The notes: generated by a model not told the origin, from the sequence alone. DNA of 64,000 nucleotides from Muribaculum gordoncarteri (GCF_004803695.1 NZ_CP039393.1:558001-622000), one strand, 5' to 3'. Shown: positions 15,601 to 25,140, counted from the first letter of the stretch. Numbers and translations: made by a program.

Positions 15601-16041
15601 ATAATCTCCTCATTGTCTACTATGCAGCGATTGAAATGTGAGCCTGATGCGGAGTTTTTCAATATGCAATGTGATGACACACTTGCTGAAATAGCTAAGC
15701 GAGCCTATCAAAAACACGTTGCCCACTATATTACAGCCGCTGATTCAAGCAGAAAGTCTGCGAATGCACTTGCCGTGTTATCATCCTTACGCTCTCGTTC
15801 GGATGTGACACAAGAGTCGAAAAAACTCTTAAAACAGATTGAAAAACTTGTCAGAGCAAAAGATAACTATGTCATCAAACAGGTTATGAGATTCGAGAAC
15901 TACCAAGGTTCGCTCTTTGGTGCTAATGACGATATAAATGCTTTGCTTGATACAGCTCTATCAAATTTAGCTCACCGCGCTCAAGCGAAACGTGGAGACG
16001 CTAAACTAGTAATTTATTCTGAAACGAAATACAATAACTAA
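12637..16041 (+). CDS. PLD nuclease - SNF2-type helicase fusion
   Basis: 1134 residues. The N-terminal 200 residues hold one PLD motif: HAKCYIF (His about 133) and GIIGSSNFTAKGL. The helicase core follows: GDVVGLGKTVVG (Walker A, about 290), LIDESHNF (motif II, about 394), LLSATPQNN, and in the C-terminal lobe EVLAEGVNLHRSNVILNYD and RLMQRIGRVNRIGS (motifs V and VI). The Asp-rich insert at 366-380 is odd. It is joined to the methylase with a 2-bp gap. PLD-helicase plus methylase recalls DISARM, but DrmA and DrmB are absent; the helicase-methylase-ATPase group (Hma) may be nearer, from memory and unchecked. Probably restricts foreign DNA. Confidence 0.88.
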   Translation: MANALIDNSEQFKLVKYIKELVSRPDCNHIMIATGYWDLPGTALVYEELKDFFSRGGKLDLLIGQEPQLQYYQASREAHQFPDFYIQRDVESLTDEYKPIGKLIIDNALTEENPDGKFEIRVYGQGEHKEFLHAKCYIFLGNGLGTGIIGSSNFTAKGLQSNAELNYLEENSNCVTADFTLYSNTKSHKAWFEELWQNSELWSGKFIKNILKPSPIGVEIEKDNETENPLTPYDVYIKYLQLQFGDMVDANTSEILKSYLPPSFNTLEYQLDAVKQCFSVMKRFGGFILGDVVGLGKTVVGVLLIRHFLENAESLGRARKVLIVTPPAIKKAWEKTIQDFDNDNPRNNIGLCVEFVTTGSIGKITDELEDVDDVDDSDEIDNIEVGNYGLVLIDESHNFRNSDTQKYKAIDDLIGIINPTPYVALLSATPQNNSPKDLYNQIRLFQRTPNNSNLPNVEGGKLDSLFNAMERRFKEARAISQDTDEGKIQARTIVKEVSEKIRNSVLNDLVVRRTRTDIRNLYGEDAELLKFPTVKGPHKLEYKMDEELSKLFSDTVDAICPPALGESFDPNKHIGFYRYAAITHFVDEGNKKLYEKRNLTVDSITQRLQRIMRILLVKRLESSLAAFKKTLENLNRYNEVMIDMLQHDCVFICPDIDVNKLHNESKGNFAAFKTAVETIIARKGGNNRCFKSSDFKESYLADLQNDKLLIGSLLERWRENTEDPKFDRFKDAINPELFNPEINNPSGANKPRLVIFTEAIDTLKSLERALKAKGHKVLSISAGNRTERQEEIEANFDANCKPDKRRDDYDVIVTTEVLAEGVNLHRSNVILNYDAPWNATRLMQRIGRVNRIGSTENFVHVFNFFPSDEGNSQIRLIEKAYAKLQSFHEMFGEDNKVFSEREELVEHDLQHFVDGDESPFGPFIKELKAFRDNSSERYDYIASVDANGLGGVLEIRDENAHGFFVFTDDSQELISVDVEKTQEDTSSNIISSLSTMQRLKCEPDAEFFNMQCDDTLAEIAKRAYQKHVAHYITAADSSRKSANALAVLSSLRSRSDVTQESKKLLKQIEKLVRAKDNYVIKQVMRFENYQGSLFGANDDINALLDTALSNLAHRAQAKRGDAKLVIYSETKYNN

Positions 16042-16043
16042 CT

Positions 16044-19000
16044 ATGGAACTCAAGCATAAGTTAGAAAAAATATTTAACGATGATTATCCCGGAACTGAA
16101 CGTTTCATAGCGGATGTTATTGAACCAATCTTCGGTAATGAAATCGAAAATATTAACGATGACCTTGCCGAAAGAGATGAGTATGCAGAAAAAGCTAAAA
16201 AAGCCGGCATCAAGCACATCAAATATATCGGAAACCTCACAGAAAAGAACTACAATGCTGATAATATTGCACTTCTTGATGTAACTCTTGATGACTCAAA
16301 GAACATAGAGCGTTCACGCGTCAATATTCAGCAACTTATCCGCTCTATAATGGATTATCGTCAACATCTTATGATTGTATTCCATTACGAAGATGTCGCA
16401 GATAGACAATGGAGATTTTCTTACGCATATAAAGGAGATTCTTTAAAGGATTCCACCTCTGCCAAACGCTACACTTACGTTTTTGGCAAAGGCTACCATG
16501 GTCGTACCGCAGCCGAGCGCTTTCAAACTCTTGCTGAAAGTCCACGTAATAATGAAGACTTTGAAAAAGCATTCTCCGTTGCGACTCTAAGCAATGAGTT
16601 TTTCGGTAAATACCGTGATATCTATGCTGATTTTGTCCAATATATCACTGGAAAACGATACGAGAAAATTAAAAACAAGTGGGAGGAAGTAAAAAAAGAA
16701 GACCCTAACACTGAAATTTTCTCGCAATTCAAGAATGATAATAAAAGAGTAAGAGATTACGTTAAGAAGATGCTTGGTCGTCTGACATTCCTCTGCTTCC
16801 TGCAAAGGAAAGGTTGGATGAATAACGACCGAAACTTTTTGCAGAATCTTTATCAATCGTCTCCTCTTCAGGATGACTTCCTTGATGCCGTTCTAGAACC
16901 TTTATTCTTTGGTGTGCTGAATACTCCACCTGAAAAACGCAAGGAAATATTTGCAAAAAATGGATGGAATACAGATTTAGCAGATGAATGGAACGAAATT
17001 CCATATCTCAACGGAGGCCTTTTCGAACAGACACGTGAAGATAAACTCACTGTCAAGTTCCCTAAAAAGCTATTCCAAGAACTGTTTAAGTTTTTAGGAG
17101 AATATAATTTCACTATTGACGAGAATGATCCGGATGATGCTGAAATTGGCATTGACCCGGAAATGTTAGGACGTGTATTCGAAAGTCTTCTTGAAGATAA
17201 TAAAGACAAGGGAGCTTTCTATACTCCTAAAGAGATAGTTCAGTATATGTGTCGCCAGAGCATTATTGAACATCTAAAGACTCATACAGCCGAATCGCTT
17301 CACCCGGATATCGAAGACTTGATTAATCAGGGTCTTGTCAATCATGCTCTGCAAAATAAGGATAATGCGAGAGCAATTTATAAGCTTCTTAAAGAGATAA
17401 CTGTATGCGATCCGGCAATTGGTTCCGGGGCATTCCCCATGGGCATTCTCAATATCCTTTTTACTGCGCGTCAGCACCTATATGGCTTCCTTAAAGAATC
17501 AGAACCGTTTAATCCTCTCGAAGTGAAGAAGGCTATTATTCGGGATAATATATACGGGGTCGATATTGAACAAGGAGCGGTTGACATTGCTCGACTCAGA
17601 TTTTGGCTTGCCATTCTTTTGGAGGAACAACAAAAACTCCCGCTTCCTAATCTTGATTACAGGATTGTGCGTGGCAACTCTCTTATCACTACATTTAACG
17701 ATGAATATATAGCACTACCAGAAAAACCGAAAGGCAGCACAAGACTTGGTAAACTTAAGAAAGAGCTTCATCTTTTTCAAAACGATTTATTTGACTTGAA
17801 CGGAGATAAGAAATTCCAACGCGAAATAGAAATCAAATGTAAGATACTGGATATTCTTAAAGTTCAACTTGGCATTGATAAAGCTAATGCTCAGGTAGAA
17901 AGTAGAATTGAATCTGATATATTTGAGGATAAAAAGTTATCCGGAAAGGCGTTAAAGAAAGCCAAACAAGCTCGTGCGATTGAAGAAGTTAAGAGTAAAA
18001 GCCTTTTTGCCCTGAATAATCTTATAACTTCGTTGACTACACCTGCAACCTCTTTAGCAGATAGAGCACAGATTGACATTAAATTCTTTGACTGGAAAAT
18101 TGTATTTAGCAATATCTTTAGTGATGATGCTAATGCCTCCGGTTTTGACATTGTTATTGGGAATCCGCCGTATATAGTATATGAGGGTACAAATACATCG
18201 GATTTGCCAATTCTAAAAGCTATTCGAGAATATAAATCTGCGTTTGGGGGAAAGCTTAACGCATATAAGGTTTTTGTCGCTAGCGCTTTTAATATTTTGT
18301 GTAAACCGAATGGTATTGTGGATTTAATATTTCAGAACTCATTTTTGGCTGATAAACAGGCAACGCTGTTAAGACGCGATATTCTTTCGACTCATAAGGT
18401 TATTGGACTCGATTCTTTCCCAGAGCGTGATAATAAAAAGAAACGCGTTTTTGAAAGTGCAAAAATGAGCGTGTGTATATTATGTGCCCAAAAAGGCCTC
18501 TCTTCGTCTGAAAGTTTCACTGTGAATTTTTGGGATGATAGGCATATGACATCTGGTCTTAAAACTCGGTTCTCATTTAATGACATTCAATCAATAGATC
18601 CCGTAAACTATAGTATTCCTAGATTGGCCTTGGCTAACATTCCTTTAATTGCTAAAATGGCAAAGAAGAATGATATACATTTAAATTGCTACCAAGGAGA
18701 ACTCAACGTGTCTGTTCACAAGGAATATTTTACGAAGAATCCTGCATTTCCAGCAATATTAAAAGGAGCATCGATTCAACGTTACTACTATACTTTTAAT
18801 ATGAGTCAGGGTGTCATTGAATATGTGGATGAACCAAAATACTTATCTAGATTTGGCACTTCCGAGAAATCTCAACATCATACAAGTCCTCGTATAGTAA
18901 TGCAAGGTATGACAGGTGCAAACGATAAAGTTAGACTCGTTAGTGCACTTGTGCCGAGTGGATATTACCTTGCTCATTCATGTAACTATATAGTCCCATG

Positions 19001-19355
19001 TGATGAGATTGATTTAGTTGCATTGCTAGCGATATTAAATTCAAAGGCAATGAATTGGTATTTCAGATGTTTCAGTACTAATAGCAACGTCAATAGTTAT
19101 GAGGTTGAAAATCTCCCAATACCTAGATTAGATAGAAGACAAGAGGAATTACTCCATGATTTAGTAACCAATGTTACTGAAGAAAAACAAAAAAATCCCA
19201 CAGTTGATACTTCATCCAACGAGTCATTAATAGATATCATTGTATATCATCTCTACAATTTGATCTACGATGAAGTCCTCATCATTGATCCACAAACACC
19301 AATCTCTCGTGAAGAGTATGAATTGTTTAATATAGACACTTATGGACAATCGTGA
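16044..19355 (+). CDS. Eco57I-type N6-adenine DNA methylase
   Basis: 1103 residues. Motif I is DPAIGSGAFPMG (about 456-467) and motif IV NPPYIVYEG (about 707), with GAFYTPKEIVQYM typical of type I/IIG methylases. The last 350 residues (QRYYYTFNMSQGVIEY onward, and NSNVNSYEVENLPIP) look like the target-recognition part. The first 450 residues are helical and may carry a nuclease remnant, but I see no clear PD-ExK site. It would mark host DNA for the helicase next to it. The following 116-aa gene overlaps its end by 14 bp, so they are translationally linked. Confidence 0.88.
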   Translation: MELKHKLEKIFNDDYPGTERFIADVIEPIFGNEIENINDDLAERDEYAEKAKKAGIKHIKYIGNLTEKNYNADNIALLDVTLDDSKNIERSRVNIQQLIRSIMDYRQHLMIVFHYEDVADRQWRFSYAYKGDSLKDSTSAKRYTYVFGKGYHGRTAAERFQTLAESPRNNEDFEKAFSVATLSNEFFGKYRDIYADFVQYITGKRYEKIKNKWEEVKKEDPNTEIFSQFKNDNKRVRDYVKKMLGRLTFLCFLQRKGWMNNDRNFLQNLYQSSPLQDDFLDAVLEPLFFGVLNTPPEKRKEIFAKNGWNTDLADEWNEIPYLNGGLFEQTREDKLTVKFPKKLFQELFKFLGEYNFTIDENDPDDAEIGIDPEMLGRVFESLLEDNKDKGAFYTPKEIVQYMCRQSIIEHLKTHTAESLHPDIEDLINQGLVNHALQNKDNARAIYKLLKEITVCDPAIGSGAFPMGILNILFTARQHLYGFLKESEPFNPLEVKKAIIRDNIYGVDIEQGAVDIARLRFWLAILLEEQQKLPLPNLDYRIVRGNSLITTFNDEYIALPEKPKGSTRLGKLKKELHLFQNDLFDLNGDKKFQREIEIKCKILDILKVQLGIDKANAQVESRIESDIFEDKKLSGKALKKAKQARAIEEVKSKSLFALNNLITSLTTPATSLADRAQIDIKFFDWKIVFSNIFSDDANASGFDIVIGNPPYIVYEGTNTSDLPILKAIREYKSAFGGKLNAYKVFVASAFNILCKPNGIVDLIFQNSFLADKQATLLRRDILSTHKVIGLDSFPERDNKKKRVFESAKMSVCILCAQKGLSSSESFTVNFWDDRHMTSGLKTRFSFNDIQSIDPVNYSIPRLALANIPLIAKMAKKNDIHLNCYQGELNVSVHKEYFTKNPAFPAILKGASIQRYYYTFNMSQGVIEYVDEPKYLSRFGTSEKSQHHTSPRIVMQGMTGANDKVRLVSALVPSGYYLAHSCNYIVPCDEIDLVALLAILNSKAMNWYFRCFSTNSNVNSYEVENLPIPRLDRRQEELLHDLVTNVTEEKQKNPTVDTSSNESLIDIIVYHLYNLIYDEVLIIDPQTPISREEYELFNIDTYGQS

Positions 19356-19692
19356 TTATATGAAAGCATTTGGCGAATGGCTATGTTCCATCGCTCCGAA
19401 CTCATTGGTTAAATCTCTGACACATGACTCTATAAGGTATATGTACGAGCGAGATTATGTAATTGTTACTAATTTATGCAATGGCTTTTGGAAAATTCCC
19501 ACTATATCAATTAAGACAATAGATGGAGCAAAAGAACGCTATAAAGAAGTCAATAAGGCGTTGTTAGAAATCTCCCCTCTAGCCGAAGATGAGAAGGAAA
19601 AGGTATCAGTCCAAATCGATCTCAATGCTGAAGAACAAAAGAGGATATGGATAAATATTCTTCAAGTAAAATGTATAACAATAACTGAGTAA
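19342..19692 (+). CDS. Unknown 116-aa protein of the methylase operon
   Basis: ATG 19342 lies inside the end of the methylase gene (14-bp overlap). The protein is mixed alpha/beta: DNRDYMKAFGEWLCSIAP, then IRYMYERDYVIVTNL, then a charged helix AEDEKEKVSVQIDLNAEEQ. No membrane segment or known motif. Its tight coupling to the methylase suggests a shared function, perhaps specificity or anti-toxicity; that is a guess from position. Confidence 0.7.
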   Translation: MDNRDYMKAFGEWLCSIAPNSLVKSLTHDSIRYMYERDYVIVTNLCNGFWKIPTISIKTIDGAKERYKEVNKALLEISPLAEDEKEKVSVQIDLNAEEQKRIWINILQVKCITITE

Positions 19693-19700
19693 TAAATTAT

Positions 19701-20195
19701 ATGTGTCCATATTGTAATGCAAACGCTGAAATGATACCGGTATCTACCGTCTGGTGGATTGTAGTAATATCTGTTTTAGCAACCTTCATAATTTCGTGGT
19801 TTCTATTCCATCACCTGTGGTTTAAGAAAACTTCATATCCGAAGTTTTGCAAACGTATAGAAAATGCAATAGAGTTTTTGGGGTATTGGTTGCAGCGTCT
19901 TTGGTATGCGATTCTATTTGTCGGTAGTTCAATCTATCTATTTATACATTTTGAAGAGTGCAGAGATTTGACTTTCACACCTAAATTTAATGGATTTAAC
20001 GTCATCTTTGTGTTTTGGCTGATTCTTTTAATTCTTCCCCTTTTTGAGAAATTCGAGGGGTTCGGTGTAAATCTTAAATTGAATCGTCAGAATAAAATTT
20101 CAACAGATGCAGCCTCAAAAGCCATGGACTCTACAGATATAATGAGTGTTGAGGAATTAGATCAGATGCATCGGGAAGGAGGTAACAATGAATAA
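19701..20195 (+). CDS. Membrane protein with N-terminal CPYC (164 aa)
   Basis: Starts CPYCNANAE, a CxxC metal- or redox-type motif, followed by three hydrophobic segments at about 16-38, 66-86 and 100-115. The C-terminal 45 residues are polar and end EELDQMHREGGNNE. It starts 8 bp after the previous gene and overlaps the next by 8 bp. A membrane protein inside a restriction-like operon is unusual and could be an effector that damages the membrane. No family recognised. Confidence 0.7.
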   Translation: MCPYCNANAEMIPVSTVWWIVVISVLATFIISWFLFHHLWFKKTSYPKFCKRIENAIEFLGYWLQRLWYAILFVGSSIYLFIHFEECRDLTFTPKFNGFNVIFVFWLILLILPLFEKFEGFGVNLKLNRQNKISTDAASKAMDSTDIMSVEELDQMHREGGNNE

Positions 20196-20448
20196 TAATT
20201 ATATACTTCTTGATGGCGTTATTAGGCAGGGGCTTGATTTAATGCGTCGAGGTAACAGTTTGCAGGAGAACCAATTTAGGTATTGGTTGGATTATTCTAG
20301 AAATACCTTAAGTATGATATCTAATAATCCATTTCTAATGACAAACTATATGAATGTCATTATAGCTGCATTGAGGCCCGGACTTCAGACGTATCAAAGG
20401 TTAAGTATGTGTCTACGTTATTTAATTGGTATCCAATCGGTAGTTTAG
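20188..20448 (+). CDS. Unknown 86-aa protein
   Basis: Starts inside the end of the membrane gene (8-bp overlap) with ATGAATAATAAT. Predicted mostly helical (IRQGLDLMRRGNSLQ, FRYWLDYSRNTLSMI, MNVIIAALRPGLQTYQRL). No known motif. Short, same strand, and tightly packed in the operon; may be an accessory or antitoxin-like part of the cluster, but nothing in its sequence proves this. Confidence 0.6.
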   Translation: MNNNYILLDGVIRQGLDLMRRGNSLQENQFRYWLDYSRNTLSMISNNPFLMTNYMNVIIAALRPGLQTYQRLSMCLRYLIGIQSVV

Positions 20449-20455
20449 TTAGAAC

Positions 20456-21475
20456 ATGTCAACACTGAGCGAACTATATATCACAATGGAGAATCTGCGT
20501 AAGCTTAATCTCCCTATTGATGAGCGGCTTAAACAGGAAGCCGCGAAACTTGAAGAGGATCTCATTCGCACCGAGATTCTCCCGACTCTCACCGAAAAGA
20601 TTGAACCGGCTTTAGCGCAAGTTCAGCGTGAACTGGTCTTAGTCGTTGACTATGTTCCCGGAACTCCTCTTAAAGTTAGCCTATCACGCAAGCGCAACAT
20701 CTCCGATGTCCTCCCCGATGCTGTGGAAATTTCACCCAAAATACCTCATATAGTTACAGCTACGGGCATAAACAGAAGCGCAAGCACTCCTTTTCGTGTT
20801 GAATTTGCAGATGGCTATATATGCACCGGAAATGGCAAAGATACGTTCATTGATGCATTGAAGCATATGAAGCTACCTCGTGTAGCGACATTTGAGAATC
20901 GTATTTTTGCAGGTTTTCCCCTTGTAGGTCGAAAACAGCGTGTTACGGAAGATAATTACAAGTGGCAAGAAAATGTAGACGGTTGGTGGATTTATGTCAA
21001 CATGAGCAACGATACTAAGATTGAAATGATTCGTCAAGTCGCAGACTATCTTGGCATAAGCGTAAAAGTTATGAATCAAGGACAATCGACATCTACGAGT
21101 CCAGTTGAGACAATGAAAGGAAAGCGTGCTATGTTCTCGCTGAATGGTGGTGTACCGATGAATAAACGAGCAACGGTTCTTACCGTTGTAAAGAATTATG
21201 TTTCAGAACATCCTCAGGCCACCTTCTCAAAAATTAAAGAGGTGTTTCCTGATTTACTACAAGGAAGCTATGGCGTTGTAAGACCCTTAGTAGAAATTCA
21301 AAACCGAATTGATGCGGGACAAGATGCAGAGCATCGTTATTACCTTGAACCGGAAAACATCCTGAAAAGTGCAGATGGGATAGTTTTTGCTGTAAGTCAT
21401 CAGTGGGGTAATCAGTTCCCAGCTTTTCAGAAACACGTAAAGAATACACTTAATTGGGATATTGAAGAAATTTAA
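20456..21475 (+). CDS. Unknown 339-aa protein linked to the methylase operon
   Basis: Residues 1-60 are a charged coiled coil. Residues 75-200 are beta-rich (RVEFADGYICTGNGKDTF, ENVDGWWIYVNMS). Residues 225-339 look like a helical or winged domain (VLTVVKNYVSEHPQATFSKIKE, then AVSHQWGNQFPAF and HVKNTLNWDIEE). I recall similar C-terminal pieces next to restriction-modification genes but cannot name the family. It is 8 bp after the 86-aa gene and 2 bp before the STAND gene, so it belongs to the same transcript. Confidence 0.7.
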   Translation: MSTLSELYITMENLRKLNLPIDERLKQEAAKLEEDLIRTEILPTLTEKIEPALAQVQRELVLVVDYVPGTPLKVSLSRKRNISDVLPDAVEISPKIPHIVTATGINRSASTPFRVEFADGYICTGNGKDTFIDALKHMKLPRVATFENRIFAGFPLVGRKQRVTEDNYKWQENVDGWWIYVNMSNDTKIEMIRQVADYLGISVKVMNQGQSTSTSPVETMKGKRAMFSLNGGVPMNKRATVLTVVKNYVSEHPQATFSKIKEVFPDLLQGSYGVVRPLVEIQNRIDAGQDAEHRYYLEPENILKSADGIVFAVSHQWGNQFPAFQKHVKNTLNWDIEEI

Positions 21476-21477
21476 AT

Positions 21478-24400
21478 ATGGCCATCCTCTCCGATATAAT
21501 TGGTCCATTAGGCCAAATGAGTGCTGCTCTCTTCCAGCAATTGGGAGATGAGCTATTAAGGGCTATTTATAAACCGATAAATATTGAATCTCGAGGAACA
21601 AAAGAAGGACAAGTCAAAACAGTAAAAGGAAGTCCCGATACTGTCTTTACGATGTCTGATGGAAAGGTTTTAATTGAATATACAACACAATCAAATCGTC
21701 CAAAGAACCAGTTTGTTGCTAAATTAAAAAACGATATTGATTCTTGTATTAATATCAAGAAAACAAGAATCCCTATTGATGAAATAAAAGAGATTGTATT
21801 GGTTTCTAATCAACGAATTGCGATAGATATTCAAGACAATCTAAGAACATACCTTTGGAAACAATATCCCGATATAAAATTAACGATATTCTCAATTGAT
21901 GATATCGCTACTAAACTGCGGCAAGTCCCAAGAATACTGCAAGAGTATTTAGGGATTGTAACATTCCCCAATTTAGTAGAAATTGATTCTTTTATTAAGC
22001 GTTTCTCCTCTACAAAGTTTTCATACTTAACACCAATTAATAATCCATATTTTGAGATTGACGCACAGCCAATTTCAAAAGGATTAGAATTACTGAAAGC
22101 CAATGATTTTCTCATAATTTCTGGAGAGCCTGGGATGGGTAAAACACGCTATGCAATTGAAATTGCGAAAGCCTTTTCAGATATGACTGGGACGGAAGCT
22201 TTTGTTATTGAGGAAAAGAATCGTAATATAAGAGAAACGCTGGATAATGTTGATAAAAATGTCTCATACTTGTTCATTATAGATGATGCAAATAGAACTG
22301 CCATTTGGGATGAGGCAATCGAGTTTTATGAGCATACCCTCAATAGTAATGTTAAATTTATTGCGACAGTTCGCAGTTATGCTCTTGATTCCGTAATTAC
22401 AAAATGTTCTAATTTGGTAAAAGTTGAGCAAATTGCAATGTCAGAATCTCCGGAAGATCTTGCATCAAAAATTCTTACATCGTTTGGTATTACTAATGCA
22501 CTGTGGCACAAACGCATTAATAATATCACTGGTAAGAATATCAGATTAGCAGTGATGTGTGCTCAAATTGCTTTGGCTGGAAAAAAGTATAACGATTTAA
22601 TTAATGTGGAAGGGGTTTATGACGCATATTACAAACCTTTCTTTGAGCGTTTAATTTCGGATTGTACGGATTGTAAGCTAATCAAGGTAGTTGCAATTAT
22701 TTCTTTTTACAAAGTTGTTGATTTAGAGGAGACTTCATTATTAGATCAAATTGAACACGTTTTTGGTCTTGAATCGTCAGAGTTTAAATCTATATGTCGT
22801 AAGCTTGATGATTTGGAATGTATTAGTATAACAGATGATGATATTGCTACTATAGAGGATCAAAATTTTGGAACTTATGCATTCTATAAATGTTTCTATG
22901 TCCTTAAAGAACTAAGTTTGTCGAATCTAATTGAGAACCTGCATAATCGAAGAGAACGATTGAGAGATAGTATATTTTCCGTATGGAATTGTTTCCATAA
23001 AAAGGAGGTGATAGATTTCTCGCGAAGTTCTATCTCCGATGCATGGAAAAGTCTGTCTGTTTCTATCAAAGAAGAACGAGAAAAATGCGAGTTCTTAGAA
23101 GTATTTAGTGGTGCGATTCCTGCATTGACTTTTCTTTACATTAAGAATTTAATTAAAGAAAATAAATTTGATGATTTTAGTCATTCTTATGTAAATTCTG
23201 ATATAATTCTTTCCATACTTTCTAATTTCTCTCATTCAGAGGAATCTGATACCGCCACGGCATTAGCTCTCATAGTTGAGTTTTTGAAAAGCCATCCTAA
23301 TAAAATGGAAAGTGCCGTAAAAATAATATCAGAACATTGGATATATGATGATATTGACTATGCCAATTCATACAAACGTGAAACGAATATCATTGAAGTT
23401 CTCATAGATTTATCAAAGGAGAGTGAAACTGGCTTCATATTAGCTAGCTGCGTATTGCCATCATTTCTTAAGTTTTCATACCAATATTCACGCATAAAAG
23501 GAAGGAACTTCGTAATCGGACGTTATGCAGTAGTTATCACTGATGAACTGAAGACCAATCGTAAAAGAATATGGGAATGGATTAATAGCAATATCGTTAA
23601 TTTAAATCAGTCAGTATTATTAAGTGATCTTTATGAAGATTTCTATGAAGTAAAATCTATTGCCCGAAAGCTAATAAGTGCTGAATTGGATTTTATAAAC
23701 GATTGTGTTAGCAAACTTAATATCACAGAAGATTTCAATGTGTGTAAGAATCTGGAAACTCTTCGTCAGAGAATAAAAGCTATTATGGGGAAAGACCTAC
23801 TTCAGATAGATTGGTCTAAGGCAAATAGGCATTATCTTCTGGACTGTCAGATAAGCAAGGTTAGAAAACAGAGATGTAATAGATTATATGATTTTGAACG
23901 AGAAAATATTGCTCAAATAATAAAAACAAAATCAGTCACCGAACTCATAAATTTTTGTAAAGATATTGCACATATCTCACATTACAAAAATATCGGAGAT
24001 GACGTTAGGATATCATATGTAATTGAATGTGCTTTTGAACTAAGTCAGGAAAGTGGATTTGAACTTTGGCAATACTGTATTGATCAAGGATTGTATTTTA
24101 TACCAACTCGAATTATTTCAACGTATTATAGTAAGGGACATGATTTAGCAGAGCTTGTTGGATTTATTGGGTCTCAAAGGCTTAATCTAAAATCAGACTT
24201 ATTGTTGGCTTATATCGTTATTATTGATAATGCATCATCTCTGGTTTCTGCATCGGATTTTTGTAAAGCTATACGTCATCACTCTTTAGAGTGGTTTACC
24301 ATAGATGGTTTATGTAATAGATATTTTTCCGCTGAGAGTTTTGATAATGGATGTCGCTCCATAATGGCTGCTCTGATATACAGAATTCGCAATGCTATGT

Positions 24401-25140
24401 CTATTGCTGGATCAGAAGAGTTTTTGTTGAAATTTTGCAAACGACATCAATCAAAAACAGATCTTGTCAAATATGCATACATCAGTGCTATTAAAAGTCA
24501 AGATAAATTTGATTATAACCATAAATTACTTAAGTATTTATTGCAAATATCACCGCAGTTTTGGGTCGAATGTTGTAAAGCCTTTCCAACATTTGTCACT
24601 AAGTATCAAATCCATCCCTATGAGTTTATATGGGATATTGAGAACTATTCCATAGTTATTGAGTCGACACTACAGTATTATGGTGCTATGGCCTATTTTC
24701 CATATAGCGAAAAAGAGAATTTATATTCGTTCTTTTGTAATCTAAAGGATGATACTGCTGCAAATTTCATAGATGATATGATATATAAATACTGCCAAAA
24801 CAGTAATATTTCCAGTATTATTTTTGAGATAATATCGTCATATATGGGTTCTTTTAGAATCCGTCATTACATTACATTCATTTCTTCCAATACCAACCTC
24901 ACCGATTTTCGGCAATTAGATTTATTCCCTCATTCAATGACTGGCGGAGATAGTTTTGCACCTGCCATAAAATGTAGGATTGAGTTTCTGGAATCGCTAA
25001 TTGTAGAGATAAGAAAATTGAAAGATAAAATAAATTATCTTGAGCATATTCAATATCTTACAGAGGAAAAAGAGTCATTGGTACGAGAGTATGAATTCGA
25101 ACTAAAACGCGGTCACAAACATAAACTATACGATTTGTAA
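21478..25140 (+). CDS. STAND NTPase with nuclease-like N-terminus (Avs-like layout)
   Basis: 1220 residues. Residues 35-75 resemble a Mrr/PD-(D/E)xK core: GSPDTVFTM then KVLIEYTTQ, although the usual Lys of ExK reads Thr. Walker A is SGEPGMGKTRYAIE (about 213-222); Walker B is YLFIIDDANR. The C-terminal 800 residues are helical repeats without clear motif, as in sensor regions. Nuclease-STAND-repeat order is that of Avs antiviral proteins, which cleave DNA after sensing a phage protein. Base use is more AT-rich than that of the RhuM gene behind it, suggesting separate origin. RhuM starts directly after its stop codon. Confidence 0.8.
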   Translation: MAILSDIIGPLGQMSAALFQQLGDELLRAIYKPINIESRGTKEGQVKTVKGSPDTVFTMSDGKVLIEYTTQSNRPKNQFVAKLKNDIDSCINIKKTRIPIDEIKEIVLVSNQRIAIDIQDNLRTYLWKQYPDIKLTIFSIDDIATKLRQVPRILQEYLGIVTFPNLVEIDSFIKRFSSTKFSYLTPINNPYFEIDAQPISKGLELLKANDFLIISGEPGMGKTRYAIEIAKAFSDMTGTEAFVIEEKNRNIRETLDNVDKNVSYLFIIDDANRTAIWDEAIEFYEHTLNSNVKFIATVRSYALDSVITKCSNLVKVEQIAMSESPEDLASKILTSFGITNALWHKRINNITGKNIRLAVMCAQIALAGKKYNDLINVEGVYDAYYKPFFERLISDCTDCKLIKVVAIISFYKVVDLEETSLLDQIEHVFGLESSEFKSICRKLDDLECISITDDDIATIEDQNFGTYAFYKCFYVLKELSLSNLIENLHNRRERLRDSIFSVWNCFHKKEVIDFSRSSISDAWKSLSVSIKEEREKCEFLEVFSGAIPALTFLYIKNLIKENKFDDFSHSYVNSDIILSILSNFSHSEESDTATALALIVEFLKSHPNKMESAVKIISEHWIYDDIDYANSYKRETNIIEVLIDLSKESETGFILASCVLPSFLKFSYQYSRIKGRNFVIGRYAVVITDELKTNRKRIWEWINSNIVNLNQSVLLSDLYEDFYEVKSIARKLISAELDFINDCVSKLNITEDFNVCKNLETLRQRIKAIMGKDLLQIDWSKANRHYLLDCQISKVRKQRCNRLYDFERENIAQIIKTKSVTELINFCKDIAHISHYKNIGDDVRISYVIECAFELSQESGFELWQYCIDQGLYFIPTRIISTYYSKGHDLAELVGFIGSQRLNLKSDLLLAYIVIIDNASSLVSASDFCKAIRHHSLEWFTIDGLCNRYFSAESFDNGCRSIMAALIYRIRNAMSIAGSEEFLLKFCKRHQSKTDLVKYAYISAIKSQDKFDYNHKLLKYLLQISPQFWVECCKAFPTFVTKYQIHPYEFIWDIENYSIVIESTLQYYGAMAYFPYSEKENLYSFFCNLKDDTAANFIDDMIYKYCQNSNISSIIFEIISSYMGSFRIRHYITFISSNTNLTDFRQLDLFPHSMTGGDSFAPAIKCRIEFLESLIVEIRKLKDKINYLEHIQYLTEEKESLVREYEFELKRGHKHKLYDL

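Noticed and set aside
12637-19355. Complete DISARM or BREX system
   Set aside because: DrmA, DrmB (DUF1998), PglZ and BrxC-type genes are absent; only a PLD-helicase and a methylase are shared in kind.
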